Assembly (NCBI GenBank): GCA_963691705.1
Contig: OY829538.1
Span: 51,611,151 to 51,675,150 of the forward strand
Length of the DNA: 64,000 bases
Source of the DNA: Viola odorata
Lineage: Eukaryota; Streptophyta; Magnoliopsida; Malpighiales; Violaceae
Reading direction: 5' to 3'
Shown here: positions 10,281 to 21,789 of the stretch, piece after piece
Numbering within the stretch: position 1 is the stretch's first letter
How the letters are laid out: each line of letters opens with the position of its first letter
The notes under the pieces: model-generated
The model's input: the letters and a program-made list of their open reading frames with translations, nothing else
The model's database searches: none
What the model was told of the DNA's origin: nothing
Made by a program: the position numbers and the translations under genes

Positions 10281-11087
10281 GATTGTATTGGAGCCATAGA
10301 CGGAACACATGTACATGCTTGTGTCAGCACAGAAGATCAAATTAGATACATTGGCAGAAAAGGTATTCCGACTCAAAATGTTATGGCAGCATGTAGTTTT
10401 GACATGCAATTTATCTACGCTTGCGCTGGATGGGAAGGCACTACCCATGATACTCGCATTTTCAATTCTGTAGTGAACAATCCATAATGGAAATTCCCTC
10501 AACCACCTGCATGTTAAATTGTTATATTCATAACGTTTATTTATTTAAACCAGTAATTATTGTTGTATTAATAACCTTAACTTATTTGTGATATTAGGTA
10601 AGTATTATGTAGTAGATGCTGGATATCCTGACGTTAATGGGTATCTGAAACCTTACAAGAGTACAAGGTATCATTTACCTGATTTTTGACGAGGCCAACC
10701 ACCCAGGGGTCGTAAGGAAATCTTTAATCGGGCTCATTCTTCATTAAGATGTTGTATAGAACGAACATTTGGAGTATGGAAGAGAAGATGGAAAATATTA
10801 CGTGACATGCCATCGTATCCATTCCCAACGCAAGCTAAAATTGTAATCGCTTTTATGGTTTTGCACAATTTTATACGAAGAAAATCTTTAGAGGATCCTG
10901 CTTTCAAAAGATTGGATGAGAATCCAGATTTTATACCAGAAGATATTTTTCCGGATCCGGAGGGAATTTCGCAAGATGCAATCCATATGGGTGAAGGAAG
11001 TGTGCAAAGTGAATGGGACCGTAGTCAAATTTTACCTATGAATGAAGTTCGTAACTCAATAGCTAATAGTTTAATGCTTAATATGTA
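10281..11087 (+). pseudogene. PIF/Harbinger transposase, 3' exons, degenerate
   Basis: Remains of a DDE_Tnp_4-type transposase (HARBI1-like). After an acceptor at 10280 the exon reads DCIGAIDGTHVHA (first catalytic Asp in IDGTH), followed by GWEGTTHDTRIF. A second exon from about 10598 reads YYVVDAGYPD (second Asp), SSLRCCIERTFGVWKRRW (catalytic Glu), then AFMVLHNFIRR and an acidic C-terminus ending at 11087. There is an in-frame TAA near 10484 and a TGA near 10687, so the copy is dead. The N-terminal exons are absent: the sequence upstream is a short intron remnant and then the Tat LTR end, so the Tat element probably inserted here. The transposase would cut and paste the element at TWA targets. 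Confidence 0.85.
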
Positions 11088-11150
11088 AATGTACTTTTTA
11101 TATATTTAATGACGGGTTTAATTTTTAATGCATTAATTAGTTTTAAAAAA

Positions 11151-11234
11151 TTTCATGTAATTTTATTACAATTTCATGTAATTTTATTACAATTTCAGAG
11201 TAATTCATTCCAATTTCAGAGTAATTCATTCCAT
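11151..11234. repeat. Short tandem repeats of 21-22 bp
   Basis: Two copies of AATTTCATGTAATTTTATTAC and two of AATTTCAGAGTAATTCATTCC follow one another downstream of the transposase remnant. The rest of 11088-11640 is AT-rich without recognisable content. Confidence 0.7.
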
Positions 11235-11639
11235 TTTCGAAGCTAATAGTTTAAAACTTTTTATTATATTAAATAAATATTTATTTATGGTATTAGTAAC
11301 TTAAATTTTTTATGGTATTAATAAGTTTAATTTATTTATGATATTAGATAAATATTAGGTGGTAGATGTTAGATTATAAATAAATTGATTAAAAATATAT
11401 ATAAAGATACATGTCTTATATTATGACATGAAAACTTATATTATATCTTGGTTTTAAATATTACTTCAAAAATATTAGAATACATCAATAAAATTTAAAG
11501 AAAACATTGAGCAATGATAAAAATGTTCAAATAAGTAGAATAAATATTGACCAATGATAAAAATGACATCTTAGAATATTACTTTCATTATATAAATAAA
11601 TGGATAAATTAAATTAACCTATATACTTGCTTAAAAAAT

Positions 11640-11847
11640 AAATATAATAATGTTTGAAATGATATGCCCTTTATAGTTATTTTACATTCCAACCATAGTT
11701 TTAAAACCAGTTTACCAAACACCAAACACAACTTTTGGTTTCTCCACAGAACTTTTAATAAAAATTTACCAAACAGCACATTCCGTTTCCCAGAAGTTGT
11801 TCTCCCACAGAACTTTTTCCTACATAACCGGAACGCCAAACAGAGTC
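11640..11847 (+). mobile_element. Right terminal region of the PIF/Harbinger element
   Basis: Read inward from the right, the end is GACTCTGTTTGGCG followed by TTCTGTGGGAGAACA and related subrepeats (TTCTGTGGAGAAACC). This resembles PIF/Harbinger termini (CTGTTTGG). It is followed by TTA (11848-11850), a possible TWA target duplication. The left end of the same element lies outside the window or was lost with the Tat insertion, so the pair cannot be tested. From 11851 to 12343 I see only AT-rich DNA. Confidence 0.5.
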
Positions 11848-12343
11848 TTAATCCAAAATAATATTTATATGACTTTAACCTCCAGAAAAATAAGAAAACA
11901 TTTTAAAAAATGAAAAATCCAAAAAAAAAGAAAAGAAAAATCCCAAGTAAGAAATTTATCAAAGAGATGATATGATTTGTTAAACGGATATAAAAAGAAA
12001 ATGCTAAGAGAAGAAAAACAAAATAAATAAATAAAAACTAGAAAAATCAGTCTTATTCTAACAAATCTCAATTCATATTCTAAGAGGAATCATTTTGGAC
12101 TTTGCATCCTCCTCCTTCTCTGTCCTTGCAACCTCAAGCCCTTCGTTGTTTACTATTCACCTGAAATAAAAATATTTGAGTTTAGATTTTGAATTTGATT
12201 GGTAGGTTTATGATTCATTATTGAATAACATTTGAAAAGAATCAGATATGGAGAATTAGTATGTTGTTCGTAAGAAAGGGGAATGGATTGTTGGGTCTGA
12301 CAAAAATAATTTTTTTGAATTAGGGATTTAGGGAATATGGTTG

Positions 12344-12927
12344 TAGACCTCGGCATGGGTCGTCCCGGCCCACGGCTGCCCGAGCCTAACCTGCTTTGCC
12401 CATGATAAAGTTCGGTGGGCTTTGTCTTTGAGGTTGACACCCAAGTCCCGCCAACATAGCATATTTAGGCTCATCAATGTTGAATTTACGATAGAATAAT
12501 CTCACAGTGTGTATTTTTAGAACTTGTTCATCATGAATTAGTTGAAAATTGATTGAAAAGGGGTATAATGCACAAATAATAACAATATTTTGTTAATTTA
12601 GTTTTAGGCACTAAATCATAAAAAAGTAGAAGTAAAAAATGATTTTTTACTTCATAAAAAAAGAATATGATAAGGAGAAGGCACGAATAATGAATCTAAT
12701 AGCCTGTTCTTTTTAATCTTGTTTTCTTTTCTAAGAAAAATAAAAATAAAAATAAAAATGAATATTTTTTTTTCAGTTTATAAAGTTAGGCCGCGAGCCC
12801 ACCTGAGTCTGGTCTATCCCAGCCCGGCCCGACTCAGGCTTGGGTTGGGTTTAGAGCTAAAGAATTATTACTTAAACCAGATCAACGGGTAAAAAATCCG
12901 GTGCGACCTGGCCCACACCCAGGTCTA
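12344..12927. mobile_element. hAT-like non-autonomous element with GC-rich terminal repeats
   Basis: The left end TAGACCTCGGCATGGG and the reverse complement of the right end TAGACCTGGGTGTGGG match well. They are followed by GC-rich subtermini full of CCCGGCC and GGCCCA blocks around an AT-rich core. No coding capacity is seen. No clear 8-bp target duplication was found, so superfamily assignment is tentative. Confidence 0.55.
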
Positions 12928-12953
12928 TTGGTGGTGAAGAAGACAATGGTAAG

Positions 12954-13516
12954 TGGGGTTGTGCACCGAACTACCATACTGAAATACCGAACCAAACTTT
13001 GCGCAATTCGGTCAATATTTTTTTTTTTTTAGTACGGTATTACCGAATGCCGACCGAACTTTATTCAGTATAGTACGGTAAATAATTTGTACAGTACGGT
13101 ATTACATTTTACTTTAATATACTCATGGGTCTTTTTGGGTTTCCAAGAAAATAACAATAATTTATCATAGATTCTAATAACAAGTATGCAGTGAAACATA
13201 TTTTGATTAGGCTCAAAACATGACCCAAGAAGGGAAATTTAATCTGAAAATGCATAAAAAGAAAGTGGAACGTAGAAAATCAAAGGAAGTAAAGAGAACA
13301 AACCTTGATTCATCTACCTTTTAGAGCTGCCACCAGTGTTTTAATTATATGTTTATTGTAATTTGGTATTCAGTATATGGTAATATTGTACCAAAACTAT
13401 TTTGATAATATGGTAACGATATTGATCAGTAGAAACAATGGTACGGTATTTAGTTTTCTTAGTTCGATATGTAGAATACTAAAACATTTCGGTACTGACC
13501 GATTAACACCCATAGT
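12954..13516. mobile_element. Probable hAT-like MITE (CGGTA-rich)
   Basis: Ends TGGGGTTGTGCACCG and (reverse complement) TATGGGTGTTAATCGG, with subterminal ACGGTA/TACCGA repeats. The flanks ATGGTAAG and GTGATAAG agree at 6 of 8 positions, as expected for an old 8-bp duplication. The interval 13517-14728 is AT-rich and I recognise nothing in it. Confidence 0.42.
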
Positions 13517-14737
13517 GATAAGAGATTAAATACGATTTTCTTAGTTTTTTAAAATAAAGTTTCCAACAAAATAAATAAATTTTAGTTCTTTAAAATTTTA
13601 TTTTATTTTTCTAGATTTTCTTTCAATTTTTTGATTTTTTAAAATATAATTTTCCCATTTGTTTGATTTTTTGTTAATTTTACTTTTAAAAGAAAAAAAA
13701 GTTTATGGTAGTGTATGCGTGTTTCCGACTTTTTTATTTGTTTTCAATTTCTATGTTTAATTTTAAAATGACATTGTAATTCAACTGCATATTATTTTTA
13801 TAACGTAAGATTATGGGTTCGATTCCTACTATTGTAATGATTAGAATTTTATTTTGAGGATTTTTCAAAACTTAATTTTGTTTTTTTTGTCATTTTGGAC
13901 AGAAAATTGGACGAAAAGATAATTACATTTTATATAAAACTTGTGCAATGAAATCGACTGTTTTTTCATTCCAAAGAATATTTGAATTTGATGGAAAATT
14001 ACTAAAATTACTTTTAAAAAATAAGAATTAACTCCGTTTCGGAACATGGTTTATATTAAAAAAAAAAAAAACTTAATTGCCTTCTCTCCCTCGGCCAATT
14101 TTTCCTCATGCCGAACTTGCATTTGCAGTATAAAAAAATCCTTTCAATTAAAATAATTGCCTAAGACCACAGATTTTTTGTTCTTAAATCAGATACAGAT
14201 TCCAGACATTTTATCCTCAAAACTGGCAATGCTAATAATCAATTGGACCAAAGATAAGATAAATAAATAAGTTGATATATTCAAGAAAAAGAAGAAGAAT
14301 ACAAACTTGACAGATAATGAAAAAATGAAAAAGAAAAGAAAAAAAGAGAGAGTACGTAACATGGGCATGTGGTACCCACGTGCCAGTGATAGTCCAGTTT
14401 TCTTGTTACGCTATCCACTCTCATGACTCATCATACGAAACTTATCCGGTTACCCATCTTTTCAAGTTTCGAGCAAAGAAATCAGTTTTTTTTTTTTTAA
14501 ATATATATTATGGATGTAAGGAGAGTCGCATTATTATTTGAAAGTTCAGACAAAATTCGAATGAGATTAGTTTAAGTTGAGAAACTATTTGAGAAAAAAA
14601 AAATTTAATAAATAAATAAAACAGGAAAAAGGAGAGAAGAAATTTCTTGAGGTAAGTAAAGTTGTTGATCCATCACATGAGGTAACGTGTTGGAAACTTG
14701 GAGTATAACTTAAATCCTACCACTACAATTACATAAA

Positions 14738-15113
14738 AAGTTAATAGCTTAAAACACCCCTGTACTAATTGCGAAAAACAAACTCCTCCCCCGAACTTCA
14801 AAAACGCTAATACACTTCCCCTAGACTATTATTTTCGGGCAAAAAGGCCCATCAATACACATTTTTATAATTTTAAAAAAATTCTAAAAATTCTAAAAAA
14901 CATGTAAAAATTCTATAAAAATGTAATTAACCTAAAAATCAAGAAACATTGTAAAAAATTCCAAAAAATCACAAAAAAATATAATTAATTATGGACAGAA
15001 GGTGTTAATTGCACGATCAACATAGTTCAAGGGAGGTGTATTAGCGTTTTTGAAGTTCGGGGGAGGAGTTTGTTTTTCGCGGTTAGTACAGGGGTGTTTT
15101 AAGCTATTACCTT
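14738..15113. mobile_element. Mutator-like MITE with 9-bp target duplication
   Basis: A 376-bp element with long, nearly perfect terminal inverted repeats of about 85 bp: the left end begins AAGTTAATAGCTTAAAACAC and the right, reversed, AAGGTAATAGCTTAAAACAC. It is flanked on both sides by TTACATAAA (14729-14737 and 15114-15122). Long inverted repeats and a perfect 9-bp duplication indicate the Mutator superfamily. The AT-rich core has no coding capacity. It lies just downstream of the host gene ending at 15458. The only other content of 15123-15457 is that gene's presumed 3' untranslated region. Confidence 0.85.
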
Positions 15114-15457
15114 TTACATAAATTCCAAAGGTTAGCTTTGAAGGCAGAGAAAAGTATAGCCTCTGCCAATAACAGAGTGGCATTTGAATAAGCAAAGAAA
15201 AGGAACAAACTGCAAAATTTCATTGGACTGTTTCTGTTTCTTTATAATGTGAACAATAATAATATGATACAACAATTAAATCAAAAAATTGACAAACATT
15301 TCAGATTTATGTTAGACTGACCTTTATTTTCATCAAATCATTTACAATGCCTACCTCTCTTTACATTGCAAAAGGTAGAGCAATGAATCAACTTTTGTAC
15401 AGTTTTTTTCTTGTACCTGTGCGTGTCAACGTGTTTTTTCTTTCTTTTCTTTTTACA

Positions 15458-18400
15458 TCAAATCAAATGGATACGTTCAACTCCTCCATTTCTAACACCA
15501 TGGGCCTCCTCCGCCATCTTCACCATCGTACTCTGATTCTTGATATGCTGCTTAGCCTGATGTTGATACCAGTAAGCGTGAGCGCCCAATACTCTATCCA
15601 AGAGCACCTGCGGCACAGGCTCACCTCTTCTCTGCTGAGGAGCAATCTTAGCAGTGTGAACAAGCGTCTTCCATTTATCCTGCATCACCCATATTTCAAA
15701 CTACATCAAATTCTGATACTTGATACCGAAGAAAAATGTAGTAATAAAGAAAAAGAAGCCCTTACCTTCAAGTCCACATAAGTTCGATGGTCTGCATTTT
15801 CAAAGGAACGCAACTTCACGTCGCGCCACCTGAGAAGGAGAAGATGGTTGAAATTCCAAGCACAATTGTGCCAAAAACAATGACAAGAGCAATCAATAAA
15901 TTACATCACACCTTCCAGTTCCAAGTTCCTCAACAGCCTGCACAAGTGCCTCTACTTCTGGTACAGAGAAGGGCCTCCTTGTTCGACGCTGTGCAAGTTC
16001 AGCCCGCCTACATTTTTGGCTCACTGGAACCACAGCAAGTGCCTCAGGACTCACTGGTGGAACAGCAACCAAAGCTCTGGAATCTGGATGAGTTGTATCA
16101 ATTACTATGTCAGTATGGGAGCAATCAGATTCATGACTACATTCAGCAATATTCCCTGTATTAGTCAGCTGAGGAAGGTCAGGCGTAGGTTCAGGAACAC
16201 CTGAATCTAAAATAGGACTTGCCGGGGACCTGCAGAAAAATTAAAACACAATCATTGTACGGAATAACATGAATATAAATGTGCTACTTTCTATACAGTG
16301 TACACACTGCCAAAATCAAATTGCATTTAACCAACCATCATGGTAAAACACAAACAAGTCTCTTCAATAGACAAACAAAATATATACACAGGAGAAGTCC
16401 CTGCACAACAGGGTGAAGCGCTACAAATACTTGAAAAACAAGAATATCAACATAATGACAATATGCTTCAAATTCCATTGCCATATAACAGAGATAATAA
16501 CTGTAAGAACTTGAAAAACAGTGGTAACGAACATAATATACTCCTAACTTTCAACCTTAACCCAGAAAAAGGATACGGGAAAACATGGGTAAAGACAGAA
16601 CAAGCAGGCAAGGTGAAGTGAAGTGATCACAGGATCAACCTAAATGTAAACATTGCCCTACAACACAATCGACATATAAAACCTACCACAAGAAAATTTT
16701 ATCAAAAGAAACTTTGAAATACCTTGGTATAGTTTTATGTGTGTCAGACATTAATAGACCAGAAGTACCGTCAGTGCACCCAGGTGGAGGAGCTTGCACA
16801 GCAGAAGGCTCCAGTGTGAAATTCAGGGAGTCAAGATTGTCCTTTGAAGTGATACCAGTCTGAGATAAGGTTCGCTTGTCATCCCTAACCTTCTTTCCCT
16901 GAATAAGCATGCCGACACGTAAACCACTCCCCAGTATTGCAGTCAGTGCCTCCATTACTGTCCTCTACAGAAAGTCGCATAAGAACATACAATTCAAATA
17001 TCAGGAAACAAAAAACCACAAAAACTAAGTAATAAAAGGAACATATTTATCAAGAAATGCAAGCAAATAGAAGATACTAGGTCTGAAACATTACACATAT
17101 GTACATGTATTTAGCAAGTAAATGGAAGTAATTACAGGAAGAAGAAAAAAACCAATAAACAGAAAAGGGCTAGGGAACTATACATCTAAGGCTGCAGTAT
17201 CCAATATAAGGTAATGACTAACTATAACAAAATACAAGAGAAGACTATAAAGTACCTTCAGTGAACCAACAGTCTCAGTTTCTGGAACCTCAATGAAAAG
17301 CTCAGGCACCCTGATGGATTTAATACTGAACTTCACTGTGAAAAGAATGAACTGCATATCAGAATCTTGAGACTCCAAAATATAGCTATAACATATTGTA
17401 TATCAAATCAGAACTAGCCCCAGTACCATGAGAATCCTTAGAATGGAAGGACGCTTGATGACCCATGATTCCAGATGATACTCCATTTTCTGTATACAAC
17501 AGCCACTGCTTAGCAAAAAGAAGGAATAGCAGAACCGTGGAACATCAACAAAAACAGATGGCAAAGGAAGTAGTAAGGTAGAAAGGGACCTCCAGAAAAC
17601 ACTGCAGGCGACCCATTCTTGATGCCATTTATGCCCTTTTCTGGTGAATTACAGACACTTTCACTGCTTAACCCTCCATCAGAAGTTACAACTAAGCTAT
17701 GATCAGAAAACTTCCTTCTCTTATGAAGTGTGCCATGCTGATATCTTTCATGGCTGTAAAATAGTTTCCTCTTGCGGTAAAGAGACTTTACCCAATCTAT
17801 AAGAGCAGAAACAAAAAACTATAAGAAAGATCACATTTACTTTGATACACACACTCACATAAAAGAGACAACTTAAGAGTCCTATAGAGGATCCATAAAC
17901 AGTATCTTACCACCATTGGAATGTTCACAGTCCTTCAATTTTGGAGCTGCTTTCCAGTATTTAGATGTCAGTAACTTCCTCATCCTCCGTTCCCCAAATC
18001 GTAGTGAAGGCCTAAAAGCCTTTGGCCTGTGGCTCGATTTGTTATACCTAGAAAAAATTTCATCATCATCTCTAATACCTAATTTTACATCATTCCTATA
18101 CCTCAAAATAGAAGCACTAGGAAGAGGACTCCTGTATGAGGGCAATTTGACTTCATTGTCACAATTGATCGATGGAGGAAATTTCATACACAACTCCATA
18201 GGATCCTTAGCACTGCAGTTAGTATCAGTAGTCATACTTCCAGTCCTCATTCCATCATCTCCTTGCTGTCTACTGAACTTGTTCTCTACATTGTCGTCAC
18301 AACACTCCCCAGAATTAGGGTAGCTTTCTATGTTACCTGTATAATTTTCACATTTGGTTATGCTTTTGCAAATATCCGACTTCGTTTCACCACTAACTTT

Positions 18401-18926
18401 CTGTGACGAGTCAGAATTTGCAACTATTGAAGAGTGATCCAAAATGGAGTCACTCTTAGCAAGTGGGAAATCCTCTACAATGCATTTCTTATGGATGTCT
18501 GGTAACACAAATTCTGGGATATAAATGCTTTCTTCGCAGCTTCCCTGATAATTACACTCTGTTTTCAGTGGTTTCTGTTCATCTTCATCCTGCTTAATAA
18601 TTCCATTGCCAATTTTAGGCTGATCATTTGCTTCAGATGCATTACTACAAGCAGAACTTTCACTCTCCTGCAGTAACTTGCCAGCTAACGAAGCGAGTAA
18701 TTCAAATGCAGATATTTGATTGTCCTGAACTTTGTTTTTACGCACCTTCCTCCCCTAGAGACAAGGGAAAAAAAGATTTGAGCAACGTTTGAGATGCAAT
18801 GCTACTTAAAAGCAATGCAGGCACAAAACTGTAGCAGATACTTACTCTAGCTGATCTTGGAGCCCTAGGAAAGGAGGGGACATGGAAACCATTGATGCCA
18901 TAATATTCCCTATTCTTCAACATCAT
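15458..18926 (-). CDS. TRP1: Telomere-repeat-binding protein (TRP1/TRFL family), nine coding exons
   Basis: Coding exons, read on the minus strand: 18926-18846, 18754-17911, 17796-17590, 17489-17427, 17335-17256, 16964-16723, 16229-15912, 15829-15766, 15679-15458. All introns are GT-AG, phases agree, and the total of 2121 nt gives 706 residues plus stop. The N-terminus (YYGINGFHVPSFPRAPRSAR) and AFELLASLAGKLL match plant TRP1/TBP1-like proteins. Residues about 399-470 form the family's ubiquitin-like domain (SIRVPELFIEVPETETVGSL, then LIQGKKVRDD). Residues about 587-650 form the C-terminal Myb domain (RRPFSVPEVEALVQAVEELG) with the telobox VDLKDKWKTLVHTAKI, followed by the plant-specific fourth-helix region. 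Family members bind double-stranded TTTAGGG telomeric repeats in the nucleus. No internal stop is seen, so it looks functional. Which Arabidopsis paralogue it matches best cannot be decided here. Confidence 0.95.
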
Positions 18927-19800
18927 ATCTTATGCACACATAGCAATTGAAACTCCTCAAACAAAGAGCATTGCTGCCCAGATCCACGCACTGCCATCAA
19001 ATCATAACAAAGAAATAAATAAATGAGCCATGTGTAGCATAAATGATAGTCTAAGGAACAGATATTTTAGCAAAACAGATGAAAGAACTTATGACTCCAC
19101 ATAGAATTGTTCTAACAATTTCATTCTTCTTCCATCAGTATCAACGTCAGATTAAGGTATAAGATCCAACAAAGCAACACACATAGAATTGCATTAGAGC
19201 ATTCCTTTTTTGTTCCCTTTTCCATAAGCAGTAGGAAGTAGTAATTTCAACGCAATTGCTTATTAGGAATTAAAATCCCAAATCCATGATCTAGTCATAT
19301 GAAGGATTTTCTTTCCCAAAACCCCCAAACCAACAAGAAAAAGAAACAACGATGATTCCAAATTGTAGAGAATTCCAATTCCCGCAGAATTCAACAGCAT
19401 GCAACCTAAACATTAGAGATCAGATCACGGATGAACACACACAGTCCTCTAAAACCCAAACAAAAACCCCGAATAATCTGTACACGATCGGATCAAACTC
19501 CCTGAAGAACACAATTCATAACAAAAACAAATCGAAGGAGATCAAATTCCATGAGAATTGGCTTGTAACTCACCTTTTTATATACACAACAACCACCTTG
19601 GGTGTAAGATTGTATACAAACAATCCACAGCTTACTGTTAACACAACAGATAAAAACAAGGATGAGGTGAGAATTGCAGGAATGAGGAGGGAATGGAGAT
19701 CGGAGAAGAAGAGATCGGTTTTTCTTATGAATTGTTGTTTTTTTCTTTTTTGGACTTGAAAATTGGGATGGGAAATAATAGAAATGAAAAACCACCATAA
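18927..19800 (-). promoter_or_regulatory. Probable 5' leader with intron of the telomere-binding gene
   Basis: A strong donor (AAAAAG followed by GTGAGTTAC on the minus strand, near 19573) and a possible acceptor ending GGGCAG near 18976 suggest a 5' untranslated intron of about 0.6 kb. The pyrimidine/purine-rich stretch at 19690-19770 could be the leader exon. A G-box core (CACGTG, in GCCACGTGTCG) lies at about 19953-19958. All of this is inferred from sequence patterns only. Confidence 0.4.
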
Positions 19801-20300
19801 AACAGTGCCTTAAACCCCCCCTTCTTATATCATGATCCTTTTCAAGTTTTGACCACAAAACCGGATCAGCCAGTGAACGGGTAATACGGCACGGGTAATA
19901 GCAGGTCACGATAATAAACCCACGCCTCCCTCTCTTTCTCCTCTCCCGCTGCCACGTGTCGAAAGAATAGACCATGTTAGATTCGTTTTTTTCCCCTTTT
20001 TTTCTCTTTTGTTTAGGATAATAAAAGCTTGGTGTTGTATTTTGAGTAGTAGTAGTGACTGGAAAATGATGTGAGCACTTCCCTGTTTTCTGATTGGTCC
20101 ACTCCTCTTCGTTCGATCGTGTTGATGAAACTTTATGTTATGGGTCCCACCACCACCTTCATAGATGTTGAGTACAATGAGAAAGTGATGTCGTGTAATT
20201 AATTTTTTTTTTTTGTGCTCCGTTATTTCATTCTCATCTATTTTTTCTTTTATTTGATTTCTATGTTCATGTAATTTCTCCAATTAAATTTTTAATTTAT

Positions 20301-20580
20301 TAATTTAGTCCATATATTTATATAAAAAAAAATGGTCAAGCCCTAGAAATGATTAATCTAGTCTTTGTATTCATAAAAAAAATATAATTTAACTCATACC
20401 TTTATGAAATTTCATATTTTTTTGGATTTTTTTTCCCAATTAAACCCCTAACAAATTAATTTAGTTCTCGTATTTATAAAATAATTTTTGATCAAACACG
20501 AAAATGATTAATTTAGTCTCGTTGCTCGTAAAAAAATGCAATTGAACCCATACATTTATGAAATTTTATATTTTTTGATA
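20301..20580. repeat. Degenerate direct repeat of about 156 bp
   Basis: The order TAATTTAGTC, a run of As, GATTAATCTAGTCT, AAAAAAATATAATT, then CTTTATGAAATTTCATATTTTTT appears from 20301. It appears again in diverged form from 20457. There is no coding capacity. From 20581 to 21553 nothing recognisable is seen. Confidence 0.55.
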
Positions 20581-21555
20581 TGTTTGTTAATTTGGTTCAA
20601 TTACATAATTATTTATTCTAATATTTTTTTATAAAATTTATTATAAATAATTTTTATTTCAATCAAACTCATCCACCGTTAATAATTTTAAGGATAATAG
20701 GTCAGGAGGTCTTTTGTATTTGATTAATAGTGGAAGGATGAAGTACATATTACCCTAATTTTAATTCTTTAAGTCATTCTGCAATACGGGACCAATTTGT
20801 CAATTGCTATGGATTCTTCATAGCTCCTAAGAGATGCGAGGAATGAACTGAAACTAAAACATTATAATTTTAGTATCTATAAATGGATAAATAAGATTCT
20901 CAAGGTTGAATCATGTGTTACCTTTCGATCTTTGTGTACACGCTAAGATAGAAAATTGGAAATAATATATAACTTCTCCAAAATCTAATTGAAATGTATG
21001 AATGATTTAAATAAAAGTTAACTTCCTAAAACTTTCCAAATATACTTTATTAATTTCATAATTTTTTTAAGATTGTTTCTAATTACTCTCTGTATATAGA
21101 TTTTTATATTGAAAAATAAAAATGAAGCAATTCTTCTATATGACCCTAAGAAAATTTAGTGTAGTTTGCAAACAAGTGGTTAATATGAATGGTTTAATAC
21201 TCTGATTTAGTGCATATTTTAATATTAATTCATTTTCTATATATGCATTTTGAATGTTAATACTGTTTATTAGTATGTTTATTGCTCATATTTGCAGATA
21301 AGACATGAAAGATGGGATTTGATAGAAATGAAGTTATTTGGTGATTTCAAGATTGTTTTGATTACATCTTTCCCTAAACGCAATACTACAAAACAGACAG
21401 ATTGCAAATCCGCGGAATAGAAGAAAAATGCGTTCTCACACCTTAGAATGACTATATTATTTCGTGTCCAACAAAGAAAGAGATGGTCAAATGAGTCATT
21501 TTCATGTCCAAAAATGAAAGATATATCAAAGAGGAATCCTCTAATTAAAATAGTA

Positions 21556-21787
21556 CTCCCTCCGTCCCCAATTAAATGTCGCCCGCACTATAGATACGCA
21601 TATCGAGGAGGCCGGATGACGCACTATTTGACCCCAAAAAATTCTGATTTTTTCTCGGACGTAGGAAAATGATTAACGTACGTTCGAAAAAAAGTACAGA
21701 ATTTTTGGGGGTCAAATAGTGCGTCATCCGGCTTCCTCGATATGCGTATCTACAGTGCGGGCGGCATTTAATTGGGGACGGAGGGAG
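21556..21787. mobile_element. Stowaway (Tc1/mariner) MITE
   Basis: A 232-bp element with ends CTCCCTCCGTCCCCAATTAA and its inverted partner, flanked by TA on both sides (21554-21555 and 21788-21789). Almost the whole element is a hairpin: GCGTCATCCGGC and TCGATATGCGTATCTA occur in both arms. The CTCCCTCCGT end and TA duplication are diagnostic for Stowaway. Confidence 0.93.
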
Positions 21788-21789
21788 TA

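Noticed and set aside
13801..13830. Possible SINE or tRNA-like B box (GGGTTCGATTCC)
   Set aside because: A good B-box match, but there is no A box at the right distance and no cloverleaf or SINE tail.
19493..20283. Open frames upstream of the telomere-binding gene
   Set aside because: They are low in complexity and coincide with the presumed leader and promoter; no domain or splice context.
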